Counted from the stretch's first letter, positions 45,770 to 55,661 are shown. The stretch: 64,000 nucleotides of DNA from Alphaproteobacteria bacterium (GCA_024743195.1 JANSXE010000006.1:1-64000); one strand, 5' to 3'. Notes: generated by a model from the sequence alone, not told the origin. A program made the numbers and translations.

Positions 45770-48700
45770 ATGGACCACAGCATGTTCCGCTTCATCTGGC
45801 GCAACAGCCGGGTGCAGCAGGTGATCACGCTGCTGCTGACCCTGCTCTCCTTTCCGTTCCTCTACTACTCCTTCGATCTTCCGAAGCAGATCATCAACGA
45901 AGCCATCAATGTCGAGCAGGACATGATGGAGTTCCTGGGCGTGACCGTCACCCAGGTCGAGTATCTCTTCATCCTGTGCGGGATCTTCCTGGCGCTGGTC
46001 GTCGTGAACGGCCTCTTCAAGATGAAGATCAACACCTACAAGGGGGTGATGTCGGAGCGCCTGCTGCGCCGGCTGCGCTACATCCTTGTGGCGCGCACGC
46101 TGCGCTTCCCGTTGCCGCAGTTCCAGAAGACGTCGTCCGGGGAGATCGTCACCATGGTGACGGCCGAGGTGGAGCCGCTGGGCGGCTTCTTCGGCGACGC
46201 CTACGCGCTGCCCGCCTTCCAGGGCGGAACCTTCCTGACGATCATGGCCTTCATGTTCGTCCAGGATCCGTTCCTGGGGCTGGCCGCCTTCGCGTTGATC
46301 CCGGTGCAGGGCTACATCATCCCGAAGCTGCAGCGGAAGGTGAACCTGCTGGGCAAGGAGCGGGTCAAGCTGGTGCGCTCGCTCTCCAACCGGGTGGGCG
46401 AGGTGTCGGGCGGCGTGCCGGAAGTGCGCGCGCACGACCATACCGGCCATGTGCTGGCCGACGTGTCGCGCCGGCTGGGCAAGATCTTCGAGGTGCGCTT
46501 CGAGATCTACCAGCGCAAGTTCTTCATGAAGTTCCTCAACAACTTCATCAATCAGCTCACCCCCTTCTTCTTCTACGCCATCGGCGGCTATCTGGTGATC
46601 AAGGGCGAGCTCAGCTTCGGCGCGCTGGTCGCGGCGCTGGCGGCGTACAAGGATCTCGCGGCGCCCTGGAAGGAGTTGCTGAACTACTACCAGCGCCTCG
46701 CCGACAGCCGCATCAAGTACGAGCAGCTCATCGGCCAGTTCGAGCCCGCAGGCATGCTGTCGGAGACCCTGCAGGAGGGCCGGCCGGAGACGGACGTGCG
46801 GCTCGACGGGTCGATCGAGGCGACCGGACTCACCTGGGCGGACGAGGACGGCGTGCGGGTGATCGACACCGCCAACTTCGCCATCCGCGCGGGCGGCGTC
46901 GCCGCCATCCTGTCGCAAAGCGGCGTCGCGAAGGAGGTGCTGGCCCGGTTGCTCGCCCGGCTGCTCGCCCCGACGTCGGGCAAGATCAAGGCGGGCGGCG
47001 TCGATCTGGCCGGCCTGCACGAAGGCGTGACCGGCGCGCATATCGGCGTCGCCTCCGGCGAGCCGGCCTTCTTCAACGGGACCATCGCCGCCAACATGTT
47101 CATCGGCCTGCAGCGCAGCCCGCCCGATCCGAAGCAGGAGACGGCCGACGCCGAGCGCCGCGAGGAGATCGTGGAGGCCGAGGCCTCCGGCAACAGCCCC
47201 TTCAATCCGGAGACGGACTGGACCGACTACGCGCTCGCCGGGGTCAAGGATCGGGCCGATCTCACCGAACGCGCGATCGACCTCCTTCAGGCGGTGGAGA
47301 TGGAGGAGGACATGTACGCGATCGGCCTGCGCCAGACGGTCGATCCGGAGGCGGAGCCGGCCCTCGTCGAGGCGCTGATGAACGCGCGCCGCCGGGTGCG
47401 CGAGGCGCTGGACGCGCGCGGTTTCGACGACCTCGTCCAGACCTACGACTTCGCGCGCTACAACACCTATTCCTCGGTCGCCGGCAACATCCTCTTCGGC
47501 CGGCCGACGGTCCCGGAATGGCAGTACGACGCGCTGCACGAGAACCCGACGCTGAAGACGCTCATGGACAAGCACGAGCTGACCGAGCGTTTCCAGGAAA
47601 TCGGGATCAAGTGCGCCGAACTGATGGTCGAACTGTTCAAGGACGTCCGGCCCGGGCATCCCTTCTTCGAGCAATACAGCTTCATCGACGAGGAATTGCT
47701 GCCGGAGCTCAAGGTCATCGTTCGCAAGGCCAAGGGCGCCGGCGCGGGATCGGACCTGTCGGCCGACGAGCGCGCGCTCGTCGGCGGCCTGCCCTTCAGC
47801 CTGGTGGTGCAGCGCCATCGCCTCGGGCTGATCGACGAGGAGATGCAGGAGCGGCTCGTCGCTCTGCGCCGGGAGCTGCACGAGACCCACAAGGACGTCG
47901 TCGGGCCGGGCCGGGCGGTCGAGCCCTTCGATCCGGAGCGCTACAATCCCGGGCTCTCGATCCTGGACAACATGCTGTTCGGACGCATCGTCCACGGCCG
48001 GTCCGACGCGACGGAACGGGTGCAGGCGGTCGTCGGCGAGGTGTGCGACACACTGAACCTGCGCCGGGCCATCGTGCGCATCGCCTTCGACTTCCCGGTC
48101 GGCATCAACGGCGCGCGGCTCTCCAGCCTGCAGCGCCAGAAGCTCAATCTGGTGCGCAACACGCTGAAGCGTCCGGACCTGTTCATCCTGGTCGACGCGT
48201 TGAGCTCGATCGACGCGGCGACGCAGGCCCGCATTCTGCCGGCGCTGCGCGAGGCGCTGCCGCAGGCGACTTGGGTCTGGATCGGCGCGGGACCGCCGGA
48301 GGGCCTGACCCCCGATCAGGCGCTTGAGATCAAGAACGGCCGGGTGCTCGAGGCCGAAGGCGCGCCCTCGACCGAGCCCGAAGCGCCCGCCGAATCCGCT
48401 GAACCCGGCGTCGAGGCGACGGAGGAGGCGCTCGGCGCCGAGGCGAAGAGCCTGCAGCAGGTGCCGCTCTTCGCCAATCTCGATCCGACCCGGCTCAAGT
48501 TTCTCGCCTTCACCAGCGAGCGCAAGACCTACCAGCCGGGCGAGGTTCTGATGCGCGAAGGGGAGGAAGGGGACGCCGCCTACATCATCCTGGACGGTCT
48601 CGCCGAAGTGGTGGTCGGCGAGGAGGCCGAGGAGAAGGTGCTTTTCACCCTCGGCCGCAACAAGCTGGTCGGCGAGCTCGCGCTGCTCAACGATTCGCGG

Positions 48701-48889
48701 CGCTCGGCCACGGTGCGCGCGGTGGAGGTGACGACGGCGCTGAAGCTGACCCGCGAGGTGTTCAGCGAGATGGCGCGGCAGGACCCCTACTTCGCCTTCG
48801 AGATGACCCGCGAACTCGGCCGACGGCTGGTGCTCACCACCGACCAGCTCAACCAGACCCGCACAGCCCTGACCAGACGCGGGGGCTGA
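45770..48889 (+). CDS. Giant degenerate ABC-type membrane protein with C-terminal cyclic-nucleotide-binding domain
   Basis: 1039 residues. An exporter-type membrane domain spans about 15-310 (six hydrophobic segments; SSGEIVTMVTAEVEPLGGF is typical). The nucleotide-binding domain starts near 345 but is altered: the Walker A position reads AILSQSGVAKEV (379-390), the signature LSSLQRQ (784-790) in place of LSGGQ, and the Walker B end LFILVDALSSID (804-815) lacks the catalytic Glu. Walker A and signature are about 390 residues apart instead of about 100. The insert contains three NxLFG-like segments (near 442, 573 and 734), as if the post-Q-loop region had been repeated. A cNMP domain (about 895-1030) has GELALLNDSRRSATV with Glu and Arg kept. 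ATP hydrolysis looks doubtful. Confidence 0.85.
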   Translation: MDHSMFRFIWRNSRVQQVITLLLTLLSFPFLYYSFDLPKQIINEAINVEQDMMEFLGVTVTQVEYLFILCGIFLALVVVNGLFKMKINTYKGVMSERLLRRLRYILVARTLRFPLPQFQKTSSGEIVTMVTAEVEPLGGFFGDAYALPAFQGGTFLTIMAFMFVQDPFLGLAAFALIPVQGYIIPKLQRKVNLLGKERVKLVRSLSNRVGEVSGGVPEVRAHDHTGHVLADVSRRLGKIFEVRFEIYQRKFFMKFLNNFINQLTPFFFYAIGGYLVIKGELSFGALVAALAAYKDLAAPWKELLNYYQRLADSRIKYEQLIGQFEPAGMLSETLQEGRPETDVRLDGSIEATGLTWADEDGVRVIDTANFAIRAGGVAAILSQSGVAKEVLARLLARLLAPTSGKIKAGGVDLAGLHEGVTGAHIGVASGEPAFFNGTIAANMFIGLQRSPPDPKQETADAERREEIVEAEASGNSPFNPETDWTDYALAGVKDRADLTERAIDLLQAVEMEEDMYAIGLRQTVDPEAEPALVEALMNARRRVREALDARGFDDLVQTYDFARYNTYSSVAGNILFGRPTVPEWQYDALHENPTLKTLMDKHELTERFQEIGIKCAELMVELFKDVRPGHPFFEQYSFIDEELLPELKVIVRKAKGAGAGSDLSADERALVGGLPFSLVVQRHRLGLIDEEMQERLVALRRELHETHKDVVGPGRAVEPFDPERYNPGLSILDNMLFGRIVHGRSDATERVQAVVGEVCDTLNLRRAIVRIAFDFPVGINGARLSSLQRQKLNLVRNTLKRPDLFILVDALSSIDAATQARILPALREALPQATWVWIGAGPPEGLTPDQALEIKNGRVLEAEGAPSTEPEAPAESAEPGVEATEEALGAEAKSLQQVPLFANLDPTRLKFLAFTSERKTYQPGEVLMREGEEGDAAYIILDGLAEVVVGEEAEEKVLFTLGRNKLVGELALLNDSRRSATVRAVEVTTALKLTREVFSEMARQDPYFAFEMTRELGRRLVLTTDQLNQTRTALTRRGG

Positions 48890-48942
48890 GCGCCCGCCCG
48901 GGCCGGCCCGCGCTCACCGGGACCCGGCGGGCCCGGCCCGGT

Positions 48943-49449
48943 TCAGCCCTCCGGCGGGCGGACGAGATCCCGCAACAGCAGGTTCACCGTGTCGGCCTTC
49001 AGCATCAGGTCGGCCGCCGCCTCGTCGCCCGCGTCCAAAGCGGCGATCAGCCGATCGAGTTCGGCGCGGGCGTCGGTCGCGTAACGCGCGAACCAGGGGT
49101 TGGGCACCTCGGGAACCGGCTCGCGGGCGCCGGGCGGTTTCGCGCCCGGCTCCGCCCCTTCGCCCGGACGCAGGCCGGCCGCAGGCGGCGCGGCGACTTT
49201 GTCGTCGGCGCGGGCTTCGGTCTCTGCGATGGTGAAGCGCTTGAGCCCGTCGGCCAGCGTCACCGCCATGGCGCGCATCAGTTGCCGCCGCTCCTGGTCC
49301 GTCGGCTCCACGGCCGCCAGCGCGCTGGCCTGACGCAGCAGCGCCTCGTAGGCCCCGTCGCGCGCGGTCTGCGCGGCCGCAGGATGAACCGACGCCAGCG
49401 CCAGCGCCGCCGCGAGCGCGGGCAGGAAAGCCATGATCCAACGCCGCAT
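48943..49449 (-). CDS. Exported helical hypothetical protein
   Basis: A 168-residue protein with a signal peptide (MAFLPALAAALALASVHPAAAQT, cleavage near residue 27). The mature part is helical (YEALLRQASALAAVEPTDQERRQLMRAMAVTL; RAELDRLIAALDAGDEAAADLMLKADTVNLLLRDLV) around a Pro/Gly/Glu linker. No domain is recognised. Its ATG overlaps the stop of the hydrolase gene (ATGA), so it is cotranslated as the last gene of a three-gene minus-strand unit (decarboxylase, hydrolase, this gene). Confidence 0.75.
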   Translation of the reverse strand: MRRWIMAFLPALAAALALASVHPAAAQTARDGAYEALLRQASALAAVEPTDQERRQLMRAMAVTLADGLKRFTIAETEARADDKVAAPPAAGLRPGEGAEPGAKPPGAREPVPEVPNPWFARYATDARAELDRLIAALDAGDEAAADLMLKADTVNLLLRDLVRPPEG

Positions 49450-50375
49450 CACGCGCCGACCCTCGGCCGCGGCGTCTCGGCCAGCCAATCGCGCAACAGA
49501 TCGATCTGGTCCGGCGTCATCAGCGTCGGCGCATGCCCGACGCCCGGGATCTCGACGAGCCGGGCGCCCGGTCCGCGCTCCGTCATCCGCGCCGCGTCCT
49601 CGGCCAGCAGCAGGTCCGATTCCGCGCCGCGGATCAGCAGCGGCGGCGCCGGCAGGTCGAGCGCGTCCCACAAACCCCAGATGTCGAGATCCTGCTCCGC
49701 CAGCCCCTCGAACGGCTCCGCGATCCGCAGATCGTAGTTGTTGGTGTAGAACCCGTCCGCATCGCGCTTCAGGCTGATCTCGGCCAGCTCGCGCCAGTCT
49801 TCCTCCGCGGTCAGGCCGAAGGGCGCGTAAGCCGCCCGAACATGCGCGAGCCCCTCTTCGAAACTGGCGAAGCGCCAGGGAACGCCCACATAGTCGGCGA
49901 TCCGCCGCAGCGCCTCCTTCGGCACCAGCGGACCGACGTCGTTGAGCGCCATCCGGCGGATCGGATGGCCCGGCGTCGCGGCCAGCCCCATGCCGATCAG
50001 CCCGCCCATCGAGGTCCCGATCCAATCGACGCTGTCGACATGCGCGTGCGCCAGCATCACGGTCACGTCCGCCATGTATTGCGGCGGGCCGTAATCGGCC
50101 GCGGTCGCCAGCGGCTCGGACCGGCCGCGCCCGGCCATATCGGGGCACAGCACGCGCCAGCCCTCCACCGCCAGCGCCTGGGCGAGGCGTGCGAAGTCCC
50201 GCCCGTTCCGCGTCAGCCCATGCACGCAGACGACCGCATGCGCGCTGTCGGCGGGCCCGTACTCGTCATAGTGCAGAAGATGATGGCCGCCCCGGCCCAG
50301 GCAGCGCACCCGGCGCCCGCGCGCCGCCGCGCCCGCCTCGCCGATCGGACCCGACTGGGGCAAGGCATAGGACAT
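49449..50375 (-). CDS. Alpha/beta-fold hydrolase
   Basis: A 308-residue hydrolase. The oxyanion segment is VVCVHGLTRNGRDFARL, the nucleophile elbow GTSMGG (Ser122), an acid follows in LIRGAESDLLLA (about 263-268), and the His is in IPGVGHAPTLM (about 288). The CPDMAGRGRSEPL stretch is typical of esterases and C-C hydrolases of this superfamily. The substrate is unknown. It begins 5 bp after the decarboxylase stop and overlaps the next gene by 3 bases. Confidence 0.9.
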   Translation of the reverse strand: MSYALPQSGPIGEAGAAARGRRVRCLGRGGHHLLHYDEYGPADSAHAVVCVHGLTRNGRDFARLAQALAVEGWRVLCPDMAGRGRSEPLATAADYGPPQYMADVTVMLAHAHVDSVDWIGTSMGGLIGMGLAATPGHPIRRMALNDVGPLVPKEALRRIADYVGVPWRFASFEEGLAHVRAAYAPFGLTAEEDWRELAEISLKRDADGFYTNNYDLRIAEPFEGLAEQDLDIWGLWDALDLPAPPLLIRGAESDLLLAEDAARMTERGPGARLVEIPGVGHAPTLMTPDQIDLLRDWLAETPRPRVGA

Positions 50376-50380
50376 CGCGC

Positions 50381-51616
50381 TCAGGCCGCTCCGGCGTCCG
50401 CCGGCTCCGCATGCGCCGCCTCCCGCGCGTCGGGCGAGGCGGCGCCGTGCGCCCGCGCGACCGCCGCGGGCGTCAGCGGCGGGTCCCCGACCGTCACGAA
50501 GGTCTCCGGCGAGAAGCCGTTGAAGCGCGTCGTCATGGCGTTCGAATAGGCGCCGACCTGCCCGATCTCGATCCAGTCTCCCTCGCGCACGTCGGCGGGC
50601 AACTCGACCTGATAGGGCAGCACGTCGGTGCAGTCGCAGGTCGGGCCGTAGACGGAGAAGGACGCCAGATCGTGCGCGATCGGCGCGTTCGGCCGGATCA
50701 GGCGCATCGGCAGCTTCACGCCGGCGGTCATGGTCTCGGACAGGCTGTGATAGACGCCGTCATTGATGTAGACCGCCCCCGACTTGCGGAGTTGCACCTG
50801 AACCACCAGCGACATCGCGCCGGCGACGAGACCGCGGCCCGGCTCGCACATCACCACGCAATCGCCGCGCAGCTTGATGGCGCGGAGACCGTCGCGGATC
50901 GCGTCCATATAGGCGTCCAGCGGCTGCGGTTCGTCGCCGACATAGGCGGCCGGGAACCCGCCCCCGACGTCGAGATAATGCAGCGGCACACCCGCGCGCT
51001 CGATCACCCGCCCCACCAGCTCGATCGCGTCGCGGAAGGCGTCCGGCGTGCGGCATTGCGAGCCGACATGGAAGGCGAGCCCGGTCTGGAAGCCGGCCGC
51101 GTCGACGCGCTTCAGCAGATCGACCGCCTCGTCCGCGCCGGCGCCGAACTTCTCCGACAGCTTGTAGAGCGCGTCGTGCTGCGGCGTCACAAGGCGCACC
51201 AGACAGACCTGCCCGTCGCCGCCGCCGGTCACGTCCACCAGCTTCTCGAGCTCCGCCGCATGGTCGATCACGTAGTGGTCGACGTTGAACACCTCATGCG
51301 CCGAAAGGATGGCGCTGCGCGCCTTCACGGGATGCATGAAGTAACAGTCGGCCTGCGGGAAATTCTCGCGAATCAGGGCGATTTCGGCCAGCGAAGCGGT
51401 GTCGAAGTGACGCAGTCCCGCCCGGTAGAGCGTGCGCAGCACCTCGATATGCGGATTGCATTTCACCGCATAGAGAACCCGCCCCGGAAACAGCTCGAGA
51501 TAGGTCTTCGCCGCCCGCTCGAGCTCGTGCGGGCGCAGGCAATAGACCGGATAGCCTGGCTTCAGGCGCGCGACCATCGCGTCGACGCTTTCGAAATGGC
51601 TCAGTTTCGGGGCCAT
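50381..51616 (-). CDS. Ornithine/lysine decarboxylase, alanine-racemase fold (type III PLP)
   Basis: A 411-residue PLP decarboxylase of the eukaryotic-ODC-like family. The PLP lysine is in LYAVKCNP (Lys52), followed by HFDTASLAEIALIRE, FHVGSQCRTPDAF, the phosphate-binding LDVGGGFPA, CEPGRGLVAGA and the active-site Cys/Asp in YGPTCDCTDVLP. It removes CO2 from ornithine or lysine to give putrescine or cadaverine; the choice of substrate cannot be settled here. The ATG at 51616 is preferred (AGGAC 10 bases upstream); one at 51625 is possible. It heads a three-gene unit and is divergent from the acylase gene. Confidence 0.9.
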   Translation of the reverse strand: MAPKLSHFESVDAMVARLKPGYPVYCLRPHELERAAKTYLELFPGRVLYAVKCNPHIEVLRTLYRAGLRHFDTASLAEIALIRENFPQADCYFMHPVKARSAILSAHEVFNVDHYVIDHAAELEKLVDVTGGGDGQVCLVRLVTPQHDALYKLSEKFGAGADEAVDLLKRVDAAGFQTGLAFHVGSQCRTPDAFRDAIELVGRVIERAGVPLHYLDVGGGFPAAYVGDEPQPLDAYMDAIRDGLRAIKLRGDCVVMCEPGRGLVAGAMSLVVQVQLRKSGAVYINDGVYHSLSETMTAGVKLPMRLIRPNAPIAHDLASFSVYGPTCDCTDVLPYQVELPADVREGDWIEIGQVGAYSNAMTTRFNGFSPETFVTVGDPPLTPAAVARAHGAASPDAREAAHAEPADAGAA

Positions 51617-51776
51617 CGGCGGCATGTCCTGTGAGAGAGGGTGGGCGCTCGCGCCCGTGCGCCACCTTGCCAGAATAGGCCTTCCGGTCAAGCCGCGCGA
51701 CGGCGGCGAAAAATGCGCGCCAAAGCCCGACGTCGGGGCTTGCCGGGGGGGCTGCGGGACCCGATCTTGCCATACG

Positions 51777-54140
51777 ATGTTGCGCTGGTTGACAAGAGGT
51801 GCGCTCGCGTTGGCGCTGCTGCTCCTGGCGGGCGGCGGCGGCCTTTACCTGTGGCTGCTGCAAAGCCTGCCGCAGACCGATGGCGAACGCGCCCTGCCCG
51901 GCCTGGGCGCCGAGGTCGAGGTGCTGCGCGATCCGCACGGGATACCCACGATCCGGGCGGAGACGATGGCGGACGCCTATCGCGCGCTCGGCTTCCTGCA
52001 CGCGCAGGAGCGTCTGTGGCAGATGGAGCTGTCGCGCCGCATCATCCGCGGGCGCCTGTCGGAGATCGCGGGCGCGGCCACGGTGCGCATGGACCGCTTC
52101 ATGCTGGCGATCGACGTGGCCGGCGTGACCGAGCGGCAGTACGCCGCACTGTCGCCTGAGACGCGGGCCGCGCTCGACGCCTACGCGGCCGGCGTCAACG
52201 CCCACCTCGACGATCCGGGCGGCCCCCTGCCGCCTGAGTTCCTGCTGACCGGGATCGATCCCGCCCCCTGGACGCCGACGGACAGCCTGCTCTGGGGCAA
52301 GCTGATGTCGCTGCAGCTCTCGGGCGACTGGCGCAACGAGCTGTTGAAGAGCAAGCTCCTGCAACGGCTTCCGCCGGAGCGGGTGGCGCACCTCATCCCG
52401 AGCTATTCCGAGAGCCCCGCGACGCTGACCGCGGCGGAGGTCGCCGCCGCGGGCGACGCGCCGGCCCGCGTCGCGCGGCTGCCGGAGCCGCCGCCGCTGC
52501 TGGCGTCCGAGAGCGCATCGAACGCCTGGGCGCTGACCGGTGCGCGCACCGAAAGCGGGGCGCCGATCCTGGCCAACGACCCGCACCTGCGCCTCGGGCT
52601 GCCGAACGTCTGGTACATGGCGCGGATCGAGACCCCGGAGTTGACGCTGGCCGGGGCGACGGCGCCGGGCGTGCCGTTCCATGTCATCGGCCACAACGGG
52701 ACCGCCGCCTGGGGTCTGACGACGACGCATGCGGACACGATGGATCTGGTGGCGCTGGCCGCCGACCCGGCCGCGCCGGAGACCCGCTACCTGACGGCCG
52801 ACGGCCCGCTGGCCTATGAGACGGAGACGGTGGAGATCGCCTTGCGCGGCGGGGCGGTCGAGACCTTCGAGCGCAAGCGCACGATCTTCGGGCCCGTGCT
52901 GCCGGATCAGGAGACGGCGGTGGCGCTGCAATGGAGCGCGCTGGCCGACGTCGACCGCACGCCCGACGCGCTCTGGCGGCTGAACCGCGCCCGCACGGTG
53001 GAGGCGTTCCGCGCCGCCGCCCAACAGTTCGACGCCCCGGTCCAGAACATCTTCTGGGCCAATGAGGCCGGGCGGATCGCGCTCGCCGTGGCCGGGCGGC
53101 ATCCGCTGCGCGCGGGCGGGCGCACCGGCGCGCTGCCGCGCGTCAGCACCGCCCCCGACGCCCCCTGGGAGGGCGTCACGCGGCCGGAGGATATTCCTTT
53201 CGTGACCGACCCGCCGGGCGGGCTCCTGGCGAACGCCAACAATCGCATCGTCACGGAGGCGCTGAGCCCCTATCGGATCGCCGGAGACTGGGAGCCGCCG
53301 CAGCGCTACCACCGAGTGCGCGAACTGCTCGACGCCGAGCCCGGCGTCCCGCACACGCTGGCGCGGAGCGAGGCGATCCAGATGGATGTCGGCTCCGTCT
53401 TCGCGCGCGAGGCGACGCCCTTGCTGCTGCGCGCCGAACCCGAAACGGAGCTGGCGCGCGAGGCGCTCGCGCGGCTCGCCCAATGGGACTTCCGCATGGA
53501 GCGCGACGCGGCCGCGCCGGCGATCTTCAGCGCCGCCGCGGACGAACTGGCCCGCGCGCTGGCGGAGGACGACCTGGGCCCGCTCTTCGAGGACTGGTGG
53601 CGCGCCGATCCGGGGTTCCTCTCAGCCGCGATGACGGACCATCCCGACTGGTGCGACGACCTGCGCACGCCGGTCGAGGAGGATTGCCGCTGGGCGGCGA
53701 CGACGGCGGTGGAGCGCGCGGCGGCGCGGCTGGCCGAACGGCTTGGCGACGACGTCGACGCCTGGCGCTGGGGCGATCTGCATGTCGCCCGGTTGGGGCA
53801 TTCGCCGCTGACCTTCATCCCGGTGGTGCGCTGGATCGTCGATCGGCCGATCGAGACGCCCGGCGGCGACCACACCCCGAATCGCGGCCAGACCCGCGGC
53901 GCCGGCTCGGCCGACAGCTTCGCCCACGCCCACGGGGCCAGCATGCGGGTGGTCTATGATCTGGGCGATCTCGACGACAGCCGCTTCACCGTGGCGGGCG
54001 GGCAATCGGGCCATCCATTATCCTCGCAGTACGCCGATCGGCTCGTCGATTGGCGCGACGGTCGCTATTTCCGGATTCCCGGACGCAGCGGGGATATCAA
54101 ACAGGGCGATTTCTCCCGTCTAATCCTCCATCCCGAGTGA
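51777..54140 (+). CDS. Penicillin acylase (S45) family N-terminal-nucleophile hydrolase
   Basis: A 787-residue protein with an N-terminal signal anchor (LTRGALALALLLLAGGGGLYLWLL). The alpha chain starts with EVLRDPHGIPTIRAETMADAYRALGFLHAQERLWQMEL, typical of the family. Self-cleavage is expected before Ser248 in SASNAWALTG, which becomes the N-terminal nucleophile of the beta chain. The conserved LANDPHLRLGLPNVWYM and the C-terminal GGDHTPNR and SFAHAHGASMRVVYDL follow. Substrates include beta-lactams, acyl-homoserine lactones and other amides, so quorum-signal degradation is one possibility. Periplasmic. The ATG at 51777 is chosen; the frame extends to 51624 without protein features. Confidence 0.92.
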   Translation: MLRWLTRGALALALLLLAGGGGLYLWLLQSLPQTDGERALPGLGAEVEVLRDPHGIPTIRAETMADAYRALGFLHAQERLWQMELSRRIIRGRLSEIAGAATVRMDRFMLAIDVAGVTERQYAALSPETRAALDAYAAGVNAHLDDPGGPLPPEFLLTGIDPAPWTPTDSLLWGKLMSLQLSGDWRNELLKSKLLQRLPPERVAHLIPSYSESPATLTAAEVAAAGDAPARVARLPEPPPLLASESASNAWALTGARTESGAPILANDPHLRLGLPNVWYMARIETPELTLAGATAPGVPFHVIGHNGTAAWGLTTTHADTMDLVALAADPAAPETRYLTADGPLAYETETVEIALRGGAVETFERKRTIFGPVLPDQETAVALQWSALADVDRTPDALWRLNRARTVEAFRAAAQQFDAPVQNIFWANEAGRIALAVAGRHPLRAGGRTGALPRVSTAPDAPWEGVTRPEDIPFVTDPPGGLLANANNRIVTEALSPYRIAGDWEPPQRYHRVRELLDAEPGVPHTLARSEAIQMDVGSVFAREATPLLLRAEPETELAREALARLAQWDFRMERDAAAPAIFSAAADELARALAEDDLGPLFEDWWRADPGFLSAAMTDHPDWCDDLRTPVEEDCRWAATTAVERAAARLAERLGDDVDAWRWGDLHVARLGHSPLTFIPVVRWIVDRPIETPGGDHTPNRGQTRGAGSADSFAHAHGASMRVVYDLGDLDDSRFTVAGGQSGHPLSSQYADRLVDWRDGRYFRIPGRSGDIKQGDFSRLILHPE

Positions 54141-54226
54141 GCTCGGCCCCCGCTGCTGGCGAAGTGCGTTAGCCGTCGGTCGGTCGGGCCGCCCATTTCG
54201 GGCGGCGGATGCGAGGATGGGACGGT

Positions 54227-55636
54227 ATGTTTCTCAGCGTCTTCGACCTGTTCAAGATCGGCATCGGTCCGTCGAGTTCGCACACCGTCGGCCCCATGGT
54301 CGCGGCAGGGCGTTTCCTTGAGGTCCTCGAGGGGGCGGGCTCCATCGAGCGCACGGCGCGGGTCTCGGTGCGGCTCACCGGCTCGCTCGCCTTTACGGGC
54401 AAGGGCCATGCGACGGATTCCGCCTGCATGCTGGGCCTGATGGGCCTGCGTCCGGCCGAGACCGATCCGGACGACGCCGCCCGGCGTCTTGCGCAGGCGG
54501 ACGAGAGCGGGGAACTGGCGCTGGCCGGCCGGCGCCCCCTGCCCTTCACCCGCGCGCGCGACATCCAGTTCGATTTCGACACCGCGCTGCCCGGCCACGC
54601 CAACGGCCTGTCGATCCGGGCGGAAGACGCCGAGGGCGCCGCGCTGCTGGAGGAGACCTACTATTCGATCGGCGGCGGCTTCGTGGTGACGGCCGCTGAA
54701 CTGGAGGCGGGCGCCGACCCGGGAAGCGACGCCTCCGACGTCCCCTACCCCTTCGCCACCGCCCAGCAGATGCTCGAGATGGGCGAGGCCTCGGGAAAGT
54801 CCATCGCGCGCATGAAGTGGGAGAACGAGCGCGCCATGCGGCCGGAGGCGGAGGTGCTCGACGGCCTCGACCGGCTGTGGCGGGTGATGGGCGACTGCAT
54901 CGACCGCGGCCTCTCCCAGGACGGAATCCTGCCGGGCGGCCTCAGCGTGAAGCGCCGCGCGAAGGGCATCCATCAGAAGATGCTCGGCCCCGGCAACCAG
55001 CGCTTCCAGCATGACGTGATGGATTGGCTCAGCCTCTACGCCATGGCGGTCAACGAGGAGAACGCCGCCGGCGGCCGCGTCGTCACGGCGCCGACCAACG
55101 GCGCCGCCGGGATCATCCCCGCCGTGATCCGCTACTACGAGCAGTTCTGCAGCCTCGACGACGAGAGCCGGCGGCGCGGCGTACACGACTTCCTGCTGAC
55201 CGCCGCGGCCGTCGGCGGGATCATCAAGACCAACGCCTCGATCTCGGGCGCGGAGGTCGGCTGCCAGGGCGAGGTGGGCTCGGCCAGCGCCATGGCGGCG
55301 GCCGGCCTCGCCAGCGCGCTCGGCGCCACCAACATGCAGATCGAGAACGCCGCCGAAATCGCGCTGGAGCACCATCTGGGCATGACCTGCGATCCCGTCG
55401 GCGGCCTCGTCCAGGTGCCGTGCATCGAGCGCAACGCGATGGGCTCGGTCAAGGCGGTGAACGCCTGCTCGCTCGCCATGAAGGGGGACGGCACGCATTT
55501 CGTGCCGCTGGACACCGCCATCCAGACGATGCGCGAGACGGGGGTCGACATGCTCTCCAAATACAAGGAGACGAGCCTCGGCGGCCTCGCCGCGCGGGAC
55601 GAACTGCGGCCGACGATCAATATCGTTGAATGTTAG
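54227..55636 (+). CDS. sdaA: L-serine ammonia-lyase (iron-sulfur type)
   Basis: A 469-residue enzyme that converts L-serine to pyruvate and ammonia using a [4Fe-4S] cluster. The beta domain begins [24 protein letters not shown]. The alpha domain has cluster ligands in [16 protein letters not shown] and [12 protein letters not shown], plus [13 protein letters not shown] and TNASISGAE. It is one continuous chain, as in gammaproteobacterial SdaA rather than the split Bacillus form. The ATG at 54227 is used (two codons of an alternative ATG at 54209 differ little). It is convergent with the flavin reductase gene. Confidence 0.95.
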   Translation: MFLSVFDLFKIGIGPSSSHTVGPMVAAGRFLEVLEGAGSIERTARVSVRLTGSLAFTGKGHATDSACMLGLMGLRPAETDPDDAARRLAQADESGELALAGRRPLPFTRARDIQFDFDTALPGHANGLSIRAEDAEGAALLEETYYSIGGGFVVTAAELEAGADPGSDASDVPYPFATAQQMLEMGEASGKSIARMKWENERAMRPEAEVLDGLDRLWRVMGDCIDRGLSQDGILPGGLSVKRRAKGIHQKMLGPGNQRFQHDVMDWLSLYAMAVNEENAAGGRVVTAPTNGAAGIIPAVIRYYEQFCSLDDESRRRGVHDFLLTAAAVGGIIKTNASISGAEVGCQGEVGSASAMAAAGLASALGATNMQIENAAEIALEHHLGMTCDPVGGLVQVPCIERNAMGSVKAVNACSLAMKGDGTHFVPLDTAIQTMRETGVDMLSKYKETSLGGLAARDELRPTINIVEC

Positions 55637-55661
55637 GCGGTTACGACTTGCGACTCATGTA

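Noticed and set aside
45341-47995. An 884-residue minus-strand open frame
   Set aside because: It lies opposite the ABC-type gene and nadK. The composition is His/Gln/Arg/Asp rich and no family motif is seen.
51294-53483. A 729-residue minus-strand open frame across the decarboxylase and acylase genes
   Set aside because: It covers parts of two well-supported genes and is Arg/Gln/Gly rich without domains.
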